Assembly: GCF_014489615.1 (NCBI RefSeq)
Contig: NZ_CP060825.1
Location: 5,812,001 to 5,876,000, forward strand
DNA length: 64,000 nucleotides
Source of the DNA: Streptomyces genisteinicus
Lineage (GTDB): Bacteria > Actinomycetota > Actinomycetes > Streptomycetales > Streptomycetaceae
Reading direction: 5' to 3'
Of this stretch, positions 1 to 7,713 are shown piece by piece. The notes under the pieces were generated by a model. The model worked only from the letters and a program-made list of their open reading frames with translations, searched no databases and had not been told where the DNA came from. Made by a program: the position numbers and the translations under genes. The first letter of the stretch is position 1, and each line of letters opens with the position of its first letter.

Positions 1-323
1 GTGGGACGGAGCCGTCGCGGACACGCGGAGGGCGCGTCCGGTCGCTGGAAGCGGGATCGACTGACCACCGGTCCGCGGGGGACCGGTCAGACGTCACGCC
101 GCCGGGCGACCGGCGGCTCGGCTCTGTCCGATTCGGGGCTGTTCACGGCATGCACCGTACGGGGCACGGCCCCGGGTCTCAACCGGGATTCCGGCCACCG
201 GGACCGGGGGCCGCCCCGGCCCCCGGTCCCGGCACGCGACCGGCCGGCGCACCGGGCCCGCTCCACGGAGGAGAAGGACCCGGCACGCCGTGGTTGCCGC
301 CGTCAGCCGTCAGCCGTCAGCCG
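1..323. other. Intergenic flank, no gene recognised
   Basis: No open frame here has a Shine-Dalgarno sequence, family resemblance or typical Streptomyces codon bias that I trust. The right end runs into a tandem 7-mer array that overlaps the mannanase stop codon. A gene could extend in from the left, but nothing supports it. Confidence 0.5.
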
Positions 324-328
324 TCAGC
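301..328. repeat. Four tandem copies of CGTCAGC
   Basis: Four uninterrupted copies of the 7-mer CGTCAGC occupy these 28 bases. The stop codon of the mannanase (complement of 324-326) lies inside the last copy, so a change in copy number could shift or extend the end of the protein. Confidence 0.9.
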
Positions 329-1661
329 GGTCGGCGGCGCTGCCGCGGACGACGCAGGAGCGGCTGTTCTCCCAGCCCCAGCCGTCGCCGTCCGGGTCGG
401 TGGCGCTGCCGTTCGCGCAGTACGGGTAGCCGTTGGGCGCGGTGCCGCCTCCGGTGCCGCCGTCGGCGGCGCTGCCGCGGACGACGCAGGAGCGGCTGTT
501 CTCCCAGCCCCAGCCGTCGCCGTCCGGGTCGGTGACGCCGCCGTTCGTGCAGTACGGGTAGCCGTTGGGCGCGGTGCCGCCTCCGGTGCCGCCGCCACCG
601 CCGTAGACCGTGGCCGGCCTGGACGTGGCGGCGATGCCGTCGGCACCGTGGAAGAGGCGCCGGCCCCAGGCGGTCAGCGAGCCCGCGTCGAAGCCGTTCA
701 CCATGTCCAGGTACTCGACGCCGCTGCCGTTGCCGCTCCAGGACCAGCCGAGGTAGCCGACCCGGAGGGACCGGGCGGTCGCCATGATGGCGTCCTCGTC
801 GGGGTTCCCGTCGCTGTGGTTGTCACCGAACTCGCCCACCACGATGGGCAGTCCGGCATCGACGAAGTGCCCGAGGTAGGCCTGCACCTCGGCGGCGGTG
901 TCGTACACGCCGTACATGTGGATCGAGAAGACGGTGTTGCGGTCCGGATCGGCGGCGAAGACCGACGCGGCGTTGTTCCGCATGGTGTGCGACCAGTCCT
1001 GGCCCCAGTTCGGGGCGTCGACCATCAGCGCGTGGTCGAGGCCCGCGTTGCGGAGCTTGACGACCGCGTTCTTCGTCGCGTCCGTCCAGGCCGCGTAGCC
1101 GGTGTTGCCGAAGGGCTCGTTGCCGATGTTGACGACGACGTAGGACTCCTGGCCCTGCAGCGCGCTCTTGACACCGATCCAGTAGTCCGCCGCCCGGTCG
1201 AGGGAGGCGGCGGCTCCGTCCTCCCCGTAGCCGGTGGTGTCGTGGACCTCCAGCACGCAGATGACCTTGCTCGCCTTGCACTGGGCGATCAGGGAGGACA
1301 CCTCGGAGGCGCTGGTCCTCGTCCAGCGGTCTCCGCTGGAGAGCACGACCCGGACGGTGTTGGCGCCCTTCGCCGCGATGTCGGCGATCGAGCCCGTGCG
1401 GTCCGGGTACCAGGTGTGGGCGTGGTTGACGCCGCGCATGACGAACTCGTTGCCGTTCGCCTCGTACACCCGCCCGTTGCCGACCTTGATGCCGGCGGCG
1501 GTGGCAGCGGTGGCGGTATCGGCGGCGGCGGTGGGGGGTGCGGTGGGAGCGGCGGAGGCGGCTTCACCGGCGCCGAGCAGCGGCAGCAGGAGGCCGGCCA
1601 GGGAGGCGATCACGGTACCGGCGGCAGCGGAACGGCTGCGGCGCCTGGGTGGTCTGCTCAT
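324..1661 (-). CDS. Secreted GH5 endo-beta-1,4-mannanase with two CBM10-like modules
   Basis: This 445-aa secreted glycoside hydrolase probably cleaves beta-1,4-mannan outside the cell. An Arg-rich, hydrophobic Sec signal covers about residues 1-37. The GH5 domain (about 58-355) looks like subfamily 8. E182 in NIGNEPFGN is the expected acid/base and E277 in VVGEFGD the nucleophile. A Gly/Thr linker leads to two nearly identical 44-aa modules with the core WGWENSRSCVV, typical of CBM10 cellulose/mannan-binding modules. The ATG follows GAGGAG. A LacI-type palindrome lies 26 nt upstream of the start. Neighbouring mannosidase and sugar-import genes favour mannanase over cellulase. Confidence 0.9.
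   Translation of the reverse strand: MSRPPRRRSRSAAAGTVIASLAGLLLPLLGAGEAASAAPTAPPTAAADTATAATAAGIKVGNGRVYEANGNEFVMRGVNHAHTWYPDRTGSIADIAAKGANTVRVVLSSGDRWTRTSASEVSSLIAQCKASKVICVLEVHDTTGYGEDGAAASLDRAADYWIGVKSALQGQESYVVVNIGNEPFGNTGYAAWTDATKNAVVKLRNAGLDHALMVDAPNWGQDWSHTMRNNAASVFAADPDRNTVFSIHMYGVYDTAAEVQAYLGHFVDAGLPIVVGEFGDNHSDGNPDEDAIMATARSLRVGYLGWSWSGNGSGVEYLDMVNGFDAGSLTAWGRRLFHGADGIAATSRPATVYGGGGGTGGGTAPNGYPYCTNGGVTDPDGDGWGWENSRSCVVRGSAADGGTGGGTAPNGYPYCANGSATDPDGDGWGWENSRSCVVRGSAADR
331..594. repeat. 132-bp tandem duplication encoding the CBM10-like modules
   Basis: Two adjacent 132-bp units (331-462 and 463-594) differ at only three positions by direct comparison. Each encodes one linker plus one CBM10-like module. 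The near identity at silent sites points to a recent in-frame duplication. Confidence 0.92.
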
Positions 1662-1687
1662 CGTTCTCCTCGGAGGAGTGGAGGATG

Positions 1688-1699
1688 GACAACGTTGTC
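1688..1699. promoter_or_regulatory. LacI-type operator GACAACGTTGTC (mannanase)
   Basis: This perfect 12-bp palindrome with a central CG, the usual LacI-family geometry, lies 26 nt upstream of the mannanase start. The same 12-mer occurs upstream of the ROK kinase (17506-17517) and inside the mannosidase gene (8887-8898). Confidence 0.7.
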
Positions 1700-1900
1700 A
1701 GCCCCTCGCCGGGCGGCGTTCGGCCGCCGGGAGCGGAGTCGTGGAAGTGCTCGGTGCAGGACGGGGGCCGGCTCTCGGCGGGAGCCGGAACGCCCCGCCG
1801 ACGCACCGTCATGAACACCGCCGGCAGCGGTCGTTGCCCTCATATGAGGCACCCGTCGCGACCGGTGTGTCAAGAGTCGTGCCGCCTTCGCTCCGCCGCC

Positions 1901-1912
1901 CTTACCGGTTTC
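1901..1912. promoter_or_regulatory. ACCGGT-cored candidate operator
   Basis: CTTACCGGTTTC resembles the TNAACCGGTNA elements between the mannan transporter and mannosidase genes. It is one of several ACCGGT cores in this gap; the match is imperfect. Confidence 0.4.
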
Positions 1913-2140
1913 GTGGAAACGGGTCGACGGGCCGGACGGGCATGCCCTTTCTTTCGCCGTGCGCGTGAAGGCGGAATCGGTGACTGTCCCGTTCCCGGCG
2001 GGTGCCGGGGATCGCGTTGGCCGGCGCTCGGCGTGGTGATCAAGCCTCCATCTGCGGGAAAGCCGCTCTCCTGGCTGCCATGGCGGCGTGGCGTCCCGCG
2101 ACGGCGCGTCCGCGGCGGCCGCGGGATCGTGCGCGAACCG

Positions 2141-2191
2141 TTGACAGTCCCTGTCCCTGCCCCTACGTTTCCCGTTGATTAACCGGTTCAG
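2141..2191 (+). promoter_or_regulatory. Orphan promoter with overlapping palindromic operator
   Basis: TTGACA (2141-2146) and TACGTT (2165-2170) are 18 nt apart, followed at the expected start point by the palindrome TTAACCGGTTCA (2180-2191). It points toward the 3' end of the opposing ABC-exporter gene, and no convincing plus-strand gene follows. It may drive antisense or small RNA, or the palindrome may serve the mannanase from upstream. Confidence 0.5.
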
Positions 2192-2331
2192 CAAACAAGG
2201 GTCCGATGCGCAGGGGAATCGCTGCCGCCGGGCGTTCCCCGAATGCGCGCACACCGGTCCGGGGACGCGCACCCGGACGGGACGCGCGGCCCGGGGAGGG
2301 GGCCCCGCACCCGGACCGCTGTCCCGCCGCG

Positions 2332-4098
2332 TCACGCCAACTGCGCGCGCTGCAGGCGCGCGTAGGCTCCCGCCCGGGCCAGCAGCTCCTCGTGCGTGCC
2401 CGACTCCACGATGCGGCCCTGGTCCATGACCACGATCCGGTCGGCGCCGCGGACCGTGGAGAGCCGGTGGGCCACGATGAACACCGTGCGTCCGGCGACC
2501 AGCCGTGTCAGCGCCTGCTGGATCAGTGCCTCCGAGCGGGCGTCGAGCGCCGAGGTCGCCTCGTCGAGGACCAGCACCCGCGGGTCGCGTATCAGCGCGC
2601 GGGCGATGGCGAGGCGCTGGCGCTGCCCGCCCGACAGCCGGGCGCCGCGCTCGCCGACGACGGTGTCGAGACCGTCGGGGAGCCGGTCCGTGAACTCGGT
2701 GGCGTTGGCGTCCGTCAGGGCCTGCCGGATCGCGGCTTCGGAGACGTCGGCCATGCCATAGGCGACGTTCTCGCGGATGCTGCCCTCGAAGAGGATCGAC
2801 TCCTGGGGCACCACCGACACGAAGCGGCGGTACGTCCTCAGGTCCAGCCCCTCCAGGTCCCGGCCGTCGAGCAGGATGCGTCCGCCGGTCGCCCGGTGGA
2901 AGCCGAGGACGAGGCCGAGCACCGACGACTTGCCCGCTCCGGAGCCGCCCACCAGGGCCACCGTCTGGCCGGCGGGCACCGTCAGGTCGAGGCCGTCCAG
3001 CGCCGGGCGCTCCCCGTCCTCGTACGTGAGGCCCACCGACTCGAAGCGGAACTCGCCGGCCACCCGTGCCACCTCGTCCTTGCCGTCGTTCTCCTCCAGG
3101 TCCGGCGCCTGGAGCACCTCGCCGACGGAGCGGACGGACTCCAGCGCCTTGCCGATCACGGGCGCCAGGGTCAGCAGCGTCGTCACCGAGCCGGTGAGGC
3201 TGGAGAAGTAGGCGCTGAGCATGACCACGGCGCCCGGGGTGACGTCCAGCCAGCCGTAGTAGGCGACGAGCGCGGCGCCCGCGAGGCAGGCCATGCCGAG
3301 CGCGTTGAGCACCATCCAGGAGAGCGACCCGAACCGCCCGTTGAGCAGATCCAGCCGCGAGCCCTCGCGCACCACGGTGTCGAGATCCCGGTCGACCCGG
3401 CGCAGCGCGGTGCGCTCCAGGCCGTGGGCGCGGGTGATGGGGATCAGCGTGGTCATCTCGCTGACGCTGGAGGACAGTCGCTCGACCGAGTGCCGGAAGC
3501 TGGCGTTGCGGTCCCGCAGCCGCGACCGCAGGGCCACCACCAGCAGCGCGGAGGCGGGGACCAGCACCAGGAACACGGGCAGGAAGGCCGGGGTGACGAT
3601 CGCGATCACCGCGAGGCCGCCGGTCAGCGTCGCCGCGGCGGTCAGGCCGTTGTCGGCGGTCTGCTGCACACCGGTCTCCAGCGTCTCCACGTCCCGGATG
3701 ACCTTGGTGTGGAGCACGGAGGAACTGATGCGGTTGTGGTAGCCGATCGACAGCTGCTGCATCCGCTGCACGAGAGCGGCCCGCAGATCGCGTCCGGTCC
3801 GGCGGATGGAGCCGTGCATCCAGTGCACGTAGAGCAGGTGCAGCGGCAGATTGAGCGCGAGGACGGCGAGCATCACGGCGCAGTTCCACCACAGCTCCGC
3901 TATCGGGCGGTGCTGGACGACGACGTCGATGATGTTCGCCGTCACCGGTGGCAGCAGCCACACCGGGGCGTGCTTGCCGAAGAAGGCGGCGACCGCGCCG
4001 GCGATCCGGGCGCGGTCGGGACGGAACAGGTAGCGCAGTGTGCGCACGGGGTGCTCACCGAGGTACCGGTGGTCGAGCGGACTGACGGGCTGGGCCAC
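2332..4098 (-). CDS. ABC half-transporter, membrane domain fused to ATPase (exporter type)
   Basis: This 588-aa protein of the MdlB/MsbA-like exporter class should act as a dimer in the membrane. Hydrophobic segments fill about residues 30-300. The ATPase domain carries Walker A GGSGAGKSS, signature LSGGQRQRLAIARAL and Walker B VLVLDEATSALD. I chose the GTG at 4098 because AAGGAG lies six nt upstream; an ATG 45 nt further up has no such signal. It is 111 nt downstream of the sugar permease genes on the same strand, so probably co-transcribed. An exporter in a sugar-uptake operon is odd. It is not the MsiK-type ATPase such importers need, and its substrate is unknown. Confidence 0.85.
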   Translation of the reverse strand: MAQPVSPLDHRYLGEHPVRTLRYLFRPDRARIAGAVAAFFGKHAPVWLLPPVTANIIDVVVQHRPIAELWWNCAVMLAVLALNLPLHLLYVHWMHGSIRRTGRDLRAALVQRMQQLSIGYHNRISSSVLHTKVIRDVETLETGVQQTADNGLTAAATLTGGLAVIAIVTPAFLPVFLVLVPASALLVVALRSRLRDRNASFRHSVERLSSSVSEMTTLIPITRAHGLERTALRRVDRDLDTVVREGSRLDLLNGRFGSLSWMVLNALGMACLAGAALVAYYGWLDVTPGAVVMLSAYFSSLTGSVTTLLTLAPVIGKALESVRSVGEVLQAPDLEENDGKDEVARVAGEFRFESVGLTYEDGERPALDGLDLTVPAGQTVALVGGSGAGKSSVLGLVLGFHRATGGRILLDGRDLEGLDLRTYRRFVSVVPQESILFEGSIRENVAYGMADVSEAAIRQALTDANATEFTDRLPDGLDTVVGERGARLSGGQRQRLAIARALIRDPRVLVLDEATSALDARSEALIQQALTRLVAGRTVFIVAHRLSTVRGADRIVVMDQGRIVESGTHEELLARAGAYARLQRAQLA

Positions 4099-4209
4099 GG
4101 GGGACTCCTTCGCAGGAGGCGGAAGCGGTCGGGACGGGGACATGCCGCGGCCGCGTCGCCCGGCGGGGTGCGCGGGGCGTCGCGGCCGTGAACCGGGGGC
4201 CGGGGAGGG

Positions 4210-5076
4210 CTACTTGGTGGCCCCCTGGGCGAAGCCGTTGTAGATGTAGCGCTGGAGGAAGAGGAAGACGATCAGAGTCGGGACGATGACGAGGATCGCA
4301 CCCGCGGAGATGTTCTCCCAGTGGGCGCCGAAAGGTCCCTTGAAGCGGAACAGCGCGGTGGAGATGGTGCCGAGGTCCTGGGAGGGCATGTAGAGGAAGG
4401 GGATGTAGAAGTCGTTGTAGACGGTGATCCCCTTGATGATGACCACGGTCGCGATCGCGGGCTTCAGCATCGGCAGGATGATCCGGCGGTAGACCGTGAA
4501 GGAGTTGGCGCCGTCCAGCCGGGCCGCTTCGTCCAGCGAGACGGGGATGGACCGGATGAACTGGAGGAAGATGTAGATCGACACGATGTCCGTGCCCATG
4601 TACAGCAGGATGGGCGCCCACCGGGTGTCGAACAGGCCGAAACTGTTGACCACCTGGAAGGTGGCCACCTGTGTCGTGACGGCCGGCACCAGGGTGGCCA
4701 CGAGGAAGAGGGCCATCACCAGTTTCTTCGCCCGGAAGCGGAACCGGTCGATGGCGTAGGCCGTCATCGAGCCGATGATCACGGTGCCGGTGATGGAGAA
4801 GAGCAGGATGAACGCGGTGTTCCCGAACGCGGTCAGCATCCGGCCGTCGGAGAACGCGGTGGCGTAGTTGGAGAAGTTGAGCCAGTCGCCGGGCAGGGAC
4901 ATCGCACCGCCGCCGGCGACCTCCTCGGAGGTCTTCAGCGAGGTCAGGAAGACGACGGCGAGGGGCAGCAGCACGACGAGCGAGGCGGCGACCAGGGAGA
5001 GGTGGACCAGGATGCCGCCCAGCCGGGGCCGGCGGCGTGCGGTCGGCGGGGGCGGGGGCGGGGGTTGCGAGGTCAT
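4210..5076 (-). CDS. Sugar ABC transporter permease, MalG type
   Basis: This 288-aa inner-membrane subunit of a CUT1 sugar importer has six predicted membrane spans after a short Pro-rich N-terminus. The EAA loop EAARLDGANSFTVYRRIILP contacts the ATPase. Its ATG overlaps the stop of the upstream permease (ATGA), implying translational coupling. With the adjacent lipoprotein and beta-mannosidase it probably imports manno-oligosaccharides. No import ATPase is encoded nearby. Confidence 0.9.
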   Translation of the reverse strand: MTSQPPPPPPPTARRRPRLGGILVHLSLVAASLVVLLPLAVVFLTSLKTSEEVAGGGAMSLPGDWLNFSNYATAFSDGRMLTAFGNTAFILLFSITGTVIIGSMTAYAIDRFRFRAKKLVMALFLVATLVPAVTTQVATFQVVNSFGLFDTRWAPILLYMGTDIVSIYIFLQFIRSIPVSLDEAARLDGANSFTVYRRIILPMLKPAIATVVIIKGITVYNDFYIPFLYMPSQDLGTISTALFRFKGPFGAHWENISAGAILVIVPTLIVFLFLQRYIYNGFAQGATK

Positions 5077-6038
5077 ACGAGGTCCACCTTCTCGTCGGGC
5101 ACGAGGCGGCGCTGGATCCAGGTGATCAGCAGGATGATCAGCAGCAGCACGACCGCCGCGGCCGATGCCAGGCCCGTCTTGTTGAACTGGAAGGCCAGCT
5201 TCACCGTCTGGATCACGAAGGTCGAGGTACCGGTCGCGCCACCGGTCATGATGTAGGGGATCTCGAACACCGACAGGGAGCCGGAGATCGCCAGGATGAT
5301 GCTGAGGCTCAGCACGGGTTTGATGCTCGGGGCGATGATGTGGCGGAACTGCTGCCACCGGGAGGCGCCGTCCAGTTGGGCCGCCTCGTAGAGCTCGCCG
5401 GGGATGGACTGGATCGCGCCCAGGAAGAGGACGAAGTTCAGTCCGGTGAACCGCCACACGGACACGCCCGCGAGAGAGGTGTTGGCGGAGGTGGGATCGC
5501 CGAGCCAGGCGTGGTCGGTCTCCGCGCCGAACCAGGAGAGCACGGAGTCGAGGGTGCCGCCGTCCTGGAAGAAGTAGAGGAACACGAAGCCGATGGCGAC
5601 GCCGTTGATCAGGTAGGGGAAGAAGAGGATCCCCTTGAACAGGTTGCGGAACCGCAGGTCGAAGCTGAGCACGGTCGCGAAGTACAGCGCCACGGCGATC
5701 TGGAACGCGGACGCGGCGAGGTAGTAGAAGCTCACGAAGAACACCCGGAACAGTTCCGGCCGGGTGAAGATCTGCGTGTAGTTGTCCACGCCGGTGAAGT
5801 TCCGGTCGGGGCTCACCCCGTCCCAGTCGGTGAAGCTGTAGTAGACCATGTTCGCCACCGGCACATAGGTGAACGTCACCAGCAGTGCCAGCGGAGCCAG
5901 CAGGAACAGCCACGGGGTGATCCGCTGCAGCGCCGGGCGCCGGGCGGAGCGCTGCTGCGGGCGGTTCGCGGGGCCGCGGGCGGCCCGGCGGCCGGCGGCG
6001 GGAGTCTTGGCGGTCACTGCGTCGGTCGTCTCGGTCAT
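5073..6038 (-). CDS. Sugar ABC transporter permease, MalF type
   Basis: This 321-aa permease has an Arg/Ala-rich cytoplasmic N-terminus (about 1-40) and then hydrophobic spans. The EAA loop is EAAQLDGASRWQQFRHIIAP. It is the first permease after the binding-protein gene and overlaps the next permease by four bases. Context suggests import of mannan-derived oligosaccharides; the family alone does not define the sugar. Confidence 0.9.
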   Translation of the reverse strand: MTETTDAVTAKTPAAGRRAARGPANRPQQRSARRPALQRITPWLFLLAPLALLVTFTYVPVANMVYYSFTDWDGVSPDRNFTGVDNYTQIFTRPELFRVFFVSFYYLAASAFQIAVALYFATVLSFDLRFRNLFKGILFFPYLINGVAIGFVFLYFFQDGGTLDSVLSWFGAETDHAWLGDPTSANTSLAGVSVWRFTGLNFVLFLGAIQSIPGELYEAAQLDGASRWQQFRHIIAPSIKPVLSLSIILAISGSLSVFEIPYIMTGGATGTSTFVIQTVKLAFQFNKTGLASAAAVVLLLIILLITWIQRRLVPDEKVDLV

Positions 6039-6075
6039 TCTCGGGGCCTTTCGTCGTCCGCTCGCGCGGCGGCGG

Positions 6076-6108
6076 GGGCCCCGGCCGGTGTCGGTGCGGC
6101 CGGGGCCC
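6076..6108 (-). terminator. Hairpin between binding-protein and permease genes
   Basis: A 12-bp perfect stem (6076-6087 with 6097-6108) around a 9-nt loop lies between the lipoprotein stop and the first permease. As in other binding-protein operons it could stabilise the upstream mRNA or partly terminate, giving excess binding protein. Confidence 0.6.
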
Positions 6109-6122
6109 GCCTCTGCCGGCTG

Positions 6123-7442
6123 TCAGGAACCGGCGGTCTTCGCGGCTTCGTCCCACTTCTTGTCGAGCTCGGCGAAGTAGTCCTGGAGACTGCCCTGCTG
6201 AGCCCCGCGTGCGATGTCGACCAGCTTCTGCCGGTAGTCCTGCTTGGCGAGGCCGATCTCCGCGGCGTTGTCGATGGCGTTCACCGTGCCGGTCTTCGCC
6301 TCGGAGCGCTCGACGAAGGTGACATCGTTGTCAACAAAGGCCTTCAGCGTGTCCGGCATGGGATCGGCCTTCAGGGCTGGCACGGCGCCCTCCTCGGCGG
6401 CGTATCCCGACTTCGCCGTGAACCAGTCGATCCAGGCGCGGGCGGCCTCCTTGTGCTCGGAGTGGATGTTCACGGCCTGCTGGTAGTCCGAGGTGAGGGT
6501 GGCGCAGAACTTTCCGTCCTTCTGGACGGGGAACGGCATGAAGCCGATGTCGTCGGCGCTGCCGCCCGCCGTCTCGGCCGCCGCCTGCATCTGGGTGATC
6601 GACCAGGAGCCCAGCATCATGGTGCCGATGGTGCCCTTGGCGAGCAGGTTCTTGGACTCCTCCCAGTTGGTCGTGGAGGGGTCCTTCTCGATGAGGCCGC
6701 CCTTGACGGTGTCGTGCAGCAGGGTGTCGATGACGTTGAGCTCGCTGCCCTGCTTCCACGGCGAGACCGCGCCGGCGAGGCTGTTGTTCGCCTCGGTGTC
6801 ACAGGTCACCGAGCCGATGTTGGCGCTCCACTGCGTCAGCGGCCAGCCGTCCTTGAAGTTGGTGTAGTAGGGCGTGGCACCGGTCCGTTCCTTGATCGCC
6901 CCCAGCGCGGCGAGGAACTCCTGCGGCGTCGTCGGCCACTCGGTGACGCCGGCCTCCTCCCAGACCGCCTTGTTGTAGATGAAGCCGTTGGCGGTGCCGA
7001 ACTGGGCGATGCCGTAGACCTTGCCGTTCACATCGGTCTTGTCGCTGAAGCGGTAGGTGCCGCTCAGCTCGTCCGTCGCGCCCAGCGGGGCGAAGAACTT
7101 CGGGTAGTCGTTCTTGGCGACGGCCCCCGGGATCATCAGGACGTCACCGTAGTTCTCGGTGTTCATCCGGATCTTGACCTCGCCCTCGTAGTCGGTGAGG
7201 CCCTCGAACTTCACCTTCACCTTGGGGTAGGTCTTCGCGAACTCGGCCGCATAGGCCTCCATCGACCCGTCCTTGACCAGGTCCGTGCGGTGGGTCAGGA
7301 CGGTGATGGTGCCGGAGACCTTCGCGGGATCGGTGGGCGCCGACGCCGTCTCCGTGGATGCGGTGCCTCCGCCACCGCACCCCGCGACGGTCATCGCGGT
7401 GACGACGGCCAGTGCGCCGACAAGGGTCTTCTTCTTCCCCAT
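6123..7442 (-). CDS. Sugar-binding lipoprotein of the mannan locus
   Basis: This 439-aa extracellular solute-binding protein has a lipoprotein signal ending TVAGCGGGG (lipobox Cys near residue 22) followed by a Ser/Thr linker. The rest resembles CUT1 binding proteins of the MalE/CebE class, with Trp-rich stretches such as NFKDGWPLTQWSAN that could stack on sugar rings. The ATG follows GAGGAG at good spacing. It is the first gene of a leftward operon and is transcribed away from the beta-mannosidase gene. Manno-oligosaccharide is the likely ligand, inferred only from neighbours. Confidence 0.9.
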   Translation of the reverse strand: MGKKKTLVGALAVVTAMTVAGCGGGGTASTETASAPTDPAKVSGTITVLTHRTDLVKDGSMEAYAAEFAKTYPKVKVKFEGLTDYEGEVKIRMNTENYGDVLMIPGAVAKNDYPKFFAPLGATDELSGTYRFSDKTDVNGKVYGIAQFGTANGFIYNKAVWEEAGVTEWPTTPQEFLAALGAIKERTGATPYYTNFKDGWPLTQWSANIGSVTCDTEANNSLAGAVSPWKQGSELNVIDTLLHDTVKGGLIEKDPSTTNWEESKNLLAKGTIGTMMLGSWSITQMQAAAETAGGSADDIGFMPFPVQKDGKFCATLTSDYQQAVNIHSEHKEAARAWIDWFTAKSGYAAEEGAVPALKADPMPDTLKAFVDNDVTFVERSEAKTGTVNAIDNAAEIGLAKQDYRQKLVDIARGAQQGSLQDYFAELDKKWDEAAKTAGS

Positions 7443-7510
7443 GTGCCCTACTCCTCAAGGATGGCGGCTCAGCTCTACGGGTGGGATGTCGGCACTATGG
7501 CAGGCCGGTG

Positions 7511-7522
7511 TGAACCGGTAAA
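7511..7522. promoter_or_regulatory. ACCGGT-cored operator 1
   Basis: TGAACCGGTAAA lies in the divergent gap between the sugar-binding lipoprotein and beta-mannosidase genes. It is one of three ACCGGT-centred elements within 123 bp, far more than expected by chance at this base composition. Confidence 0.6.
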
Positions 7523-7549
7523 GCTCTGATTTCCACCGCGATGCGCAAT

Positions 7550-7561
7550 CGTTACCGGTGG
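7550..7561. promoter_or_regulatory. ACCGGT-cored operator 2
   Basis: CGTTACCGGTGG is the middle and least symmetric of the three elements in the gap. It shares the ACCGGT core. Confidence 0.5.
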
Positions 7562-7621
7562 TGCCGACGGATCCTCGACGTCAGGGCAGGTCAGCGGCGC
7601 ACACCGTGTGAGCCCCGGTGC

Positions 7622-7662
7622 TTGACCGGTTTATGGACAGGAGCCGATCACCGCGTTACGTT
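7622..7662 (+). promoter_or_regulatory. Promoter and operator 3 of the beta-mannosidase gene
   Basis: TTGACCGGTTTA (7622-7633) abuts a candidate -35 TGGACA (7634-7639). A 17-nt spacer leads to TACGTT (7657-7662). The operator touching the -35 box fits repression. The -10 sequence TACGTT is also found in the orphan promoter near 2165 and upstream of malE. Confidence 0.5.
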
Positions 7663-7713
7663 GAGCGCCGTTGTCCGCAATCCGGCCTGCGTCACGGCGA
7701 TTGGAGCCGCACC

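Larger units (their letters stand above)
1662..2331. other. 670-bp regulatory gap upstream of the mannanase
   Basis: I find no gene here. The gap holds a GACAACGTTGTC palindrome, several ACCGGT-cored elements, a perfect CCTCATATGAGG palindrome (1838-1849) and a consensus-like promoter pointing to the plus strand. It is long for an intergenic region in this genome and could carry a regulatory RNA. Confidence 0.6.

Noticed and set aside
301..328. Tandem 7-mer array considered as a CRISPR-like or origin iteron repeat
   Set aside because: Units are contiguous with no spacers, and the array is tiny and overlaps a stop codon. Neither a CRISPR nor an origin context is present.
2206..4191. 661-aa plus-strand frame opposite the ABC exporter, beginning near the orphan promoter
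   Set aside because: The translation is low-complexity and mirrors the exporter codons. Walker and signature motifs on the other strand are decisive.
6301..6340. Near-palindrome around ATCGTTGTCAAC in the binding-protein gene as another GACAACGTTGTC site
   Set aside because: Only one half matches, and it is inside coding sequence.
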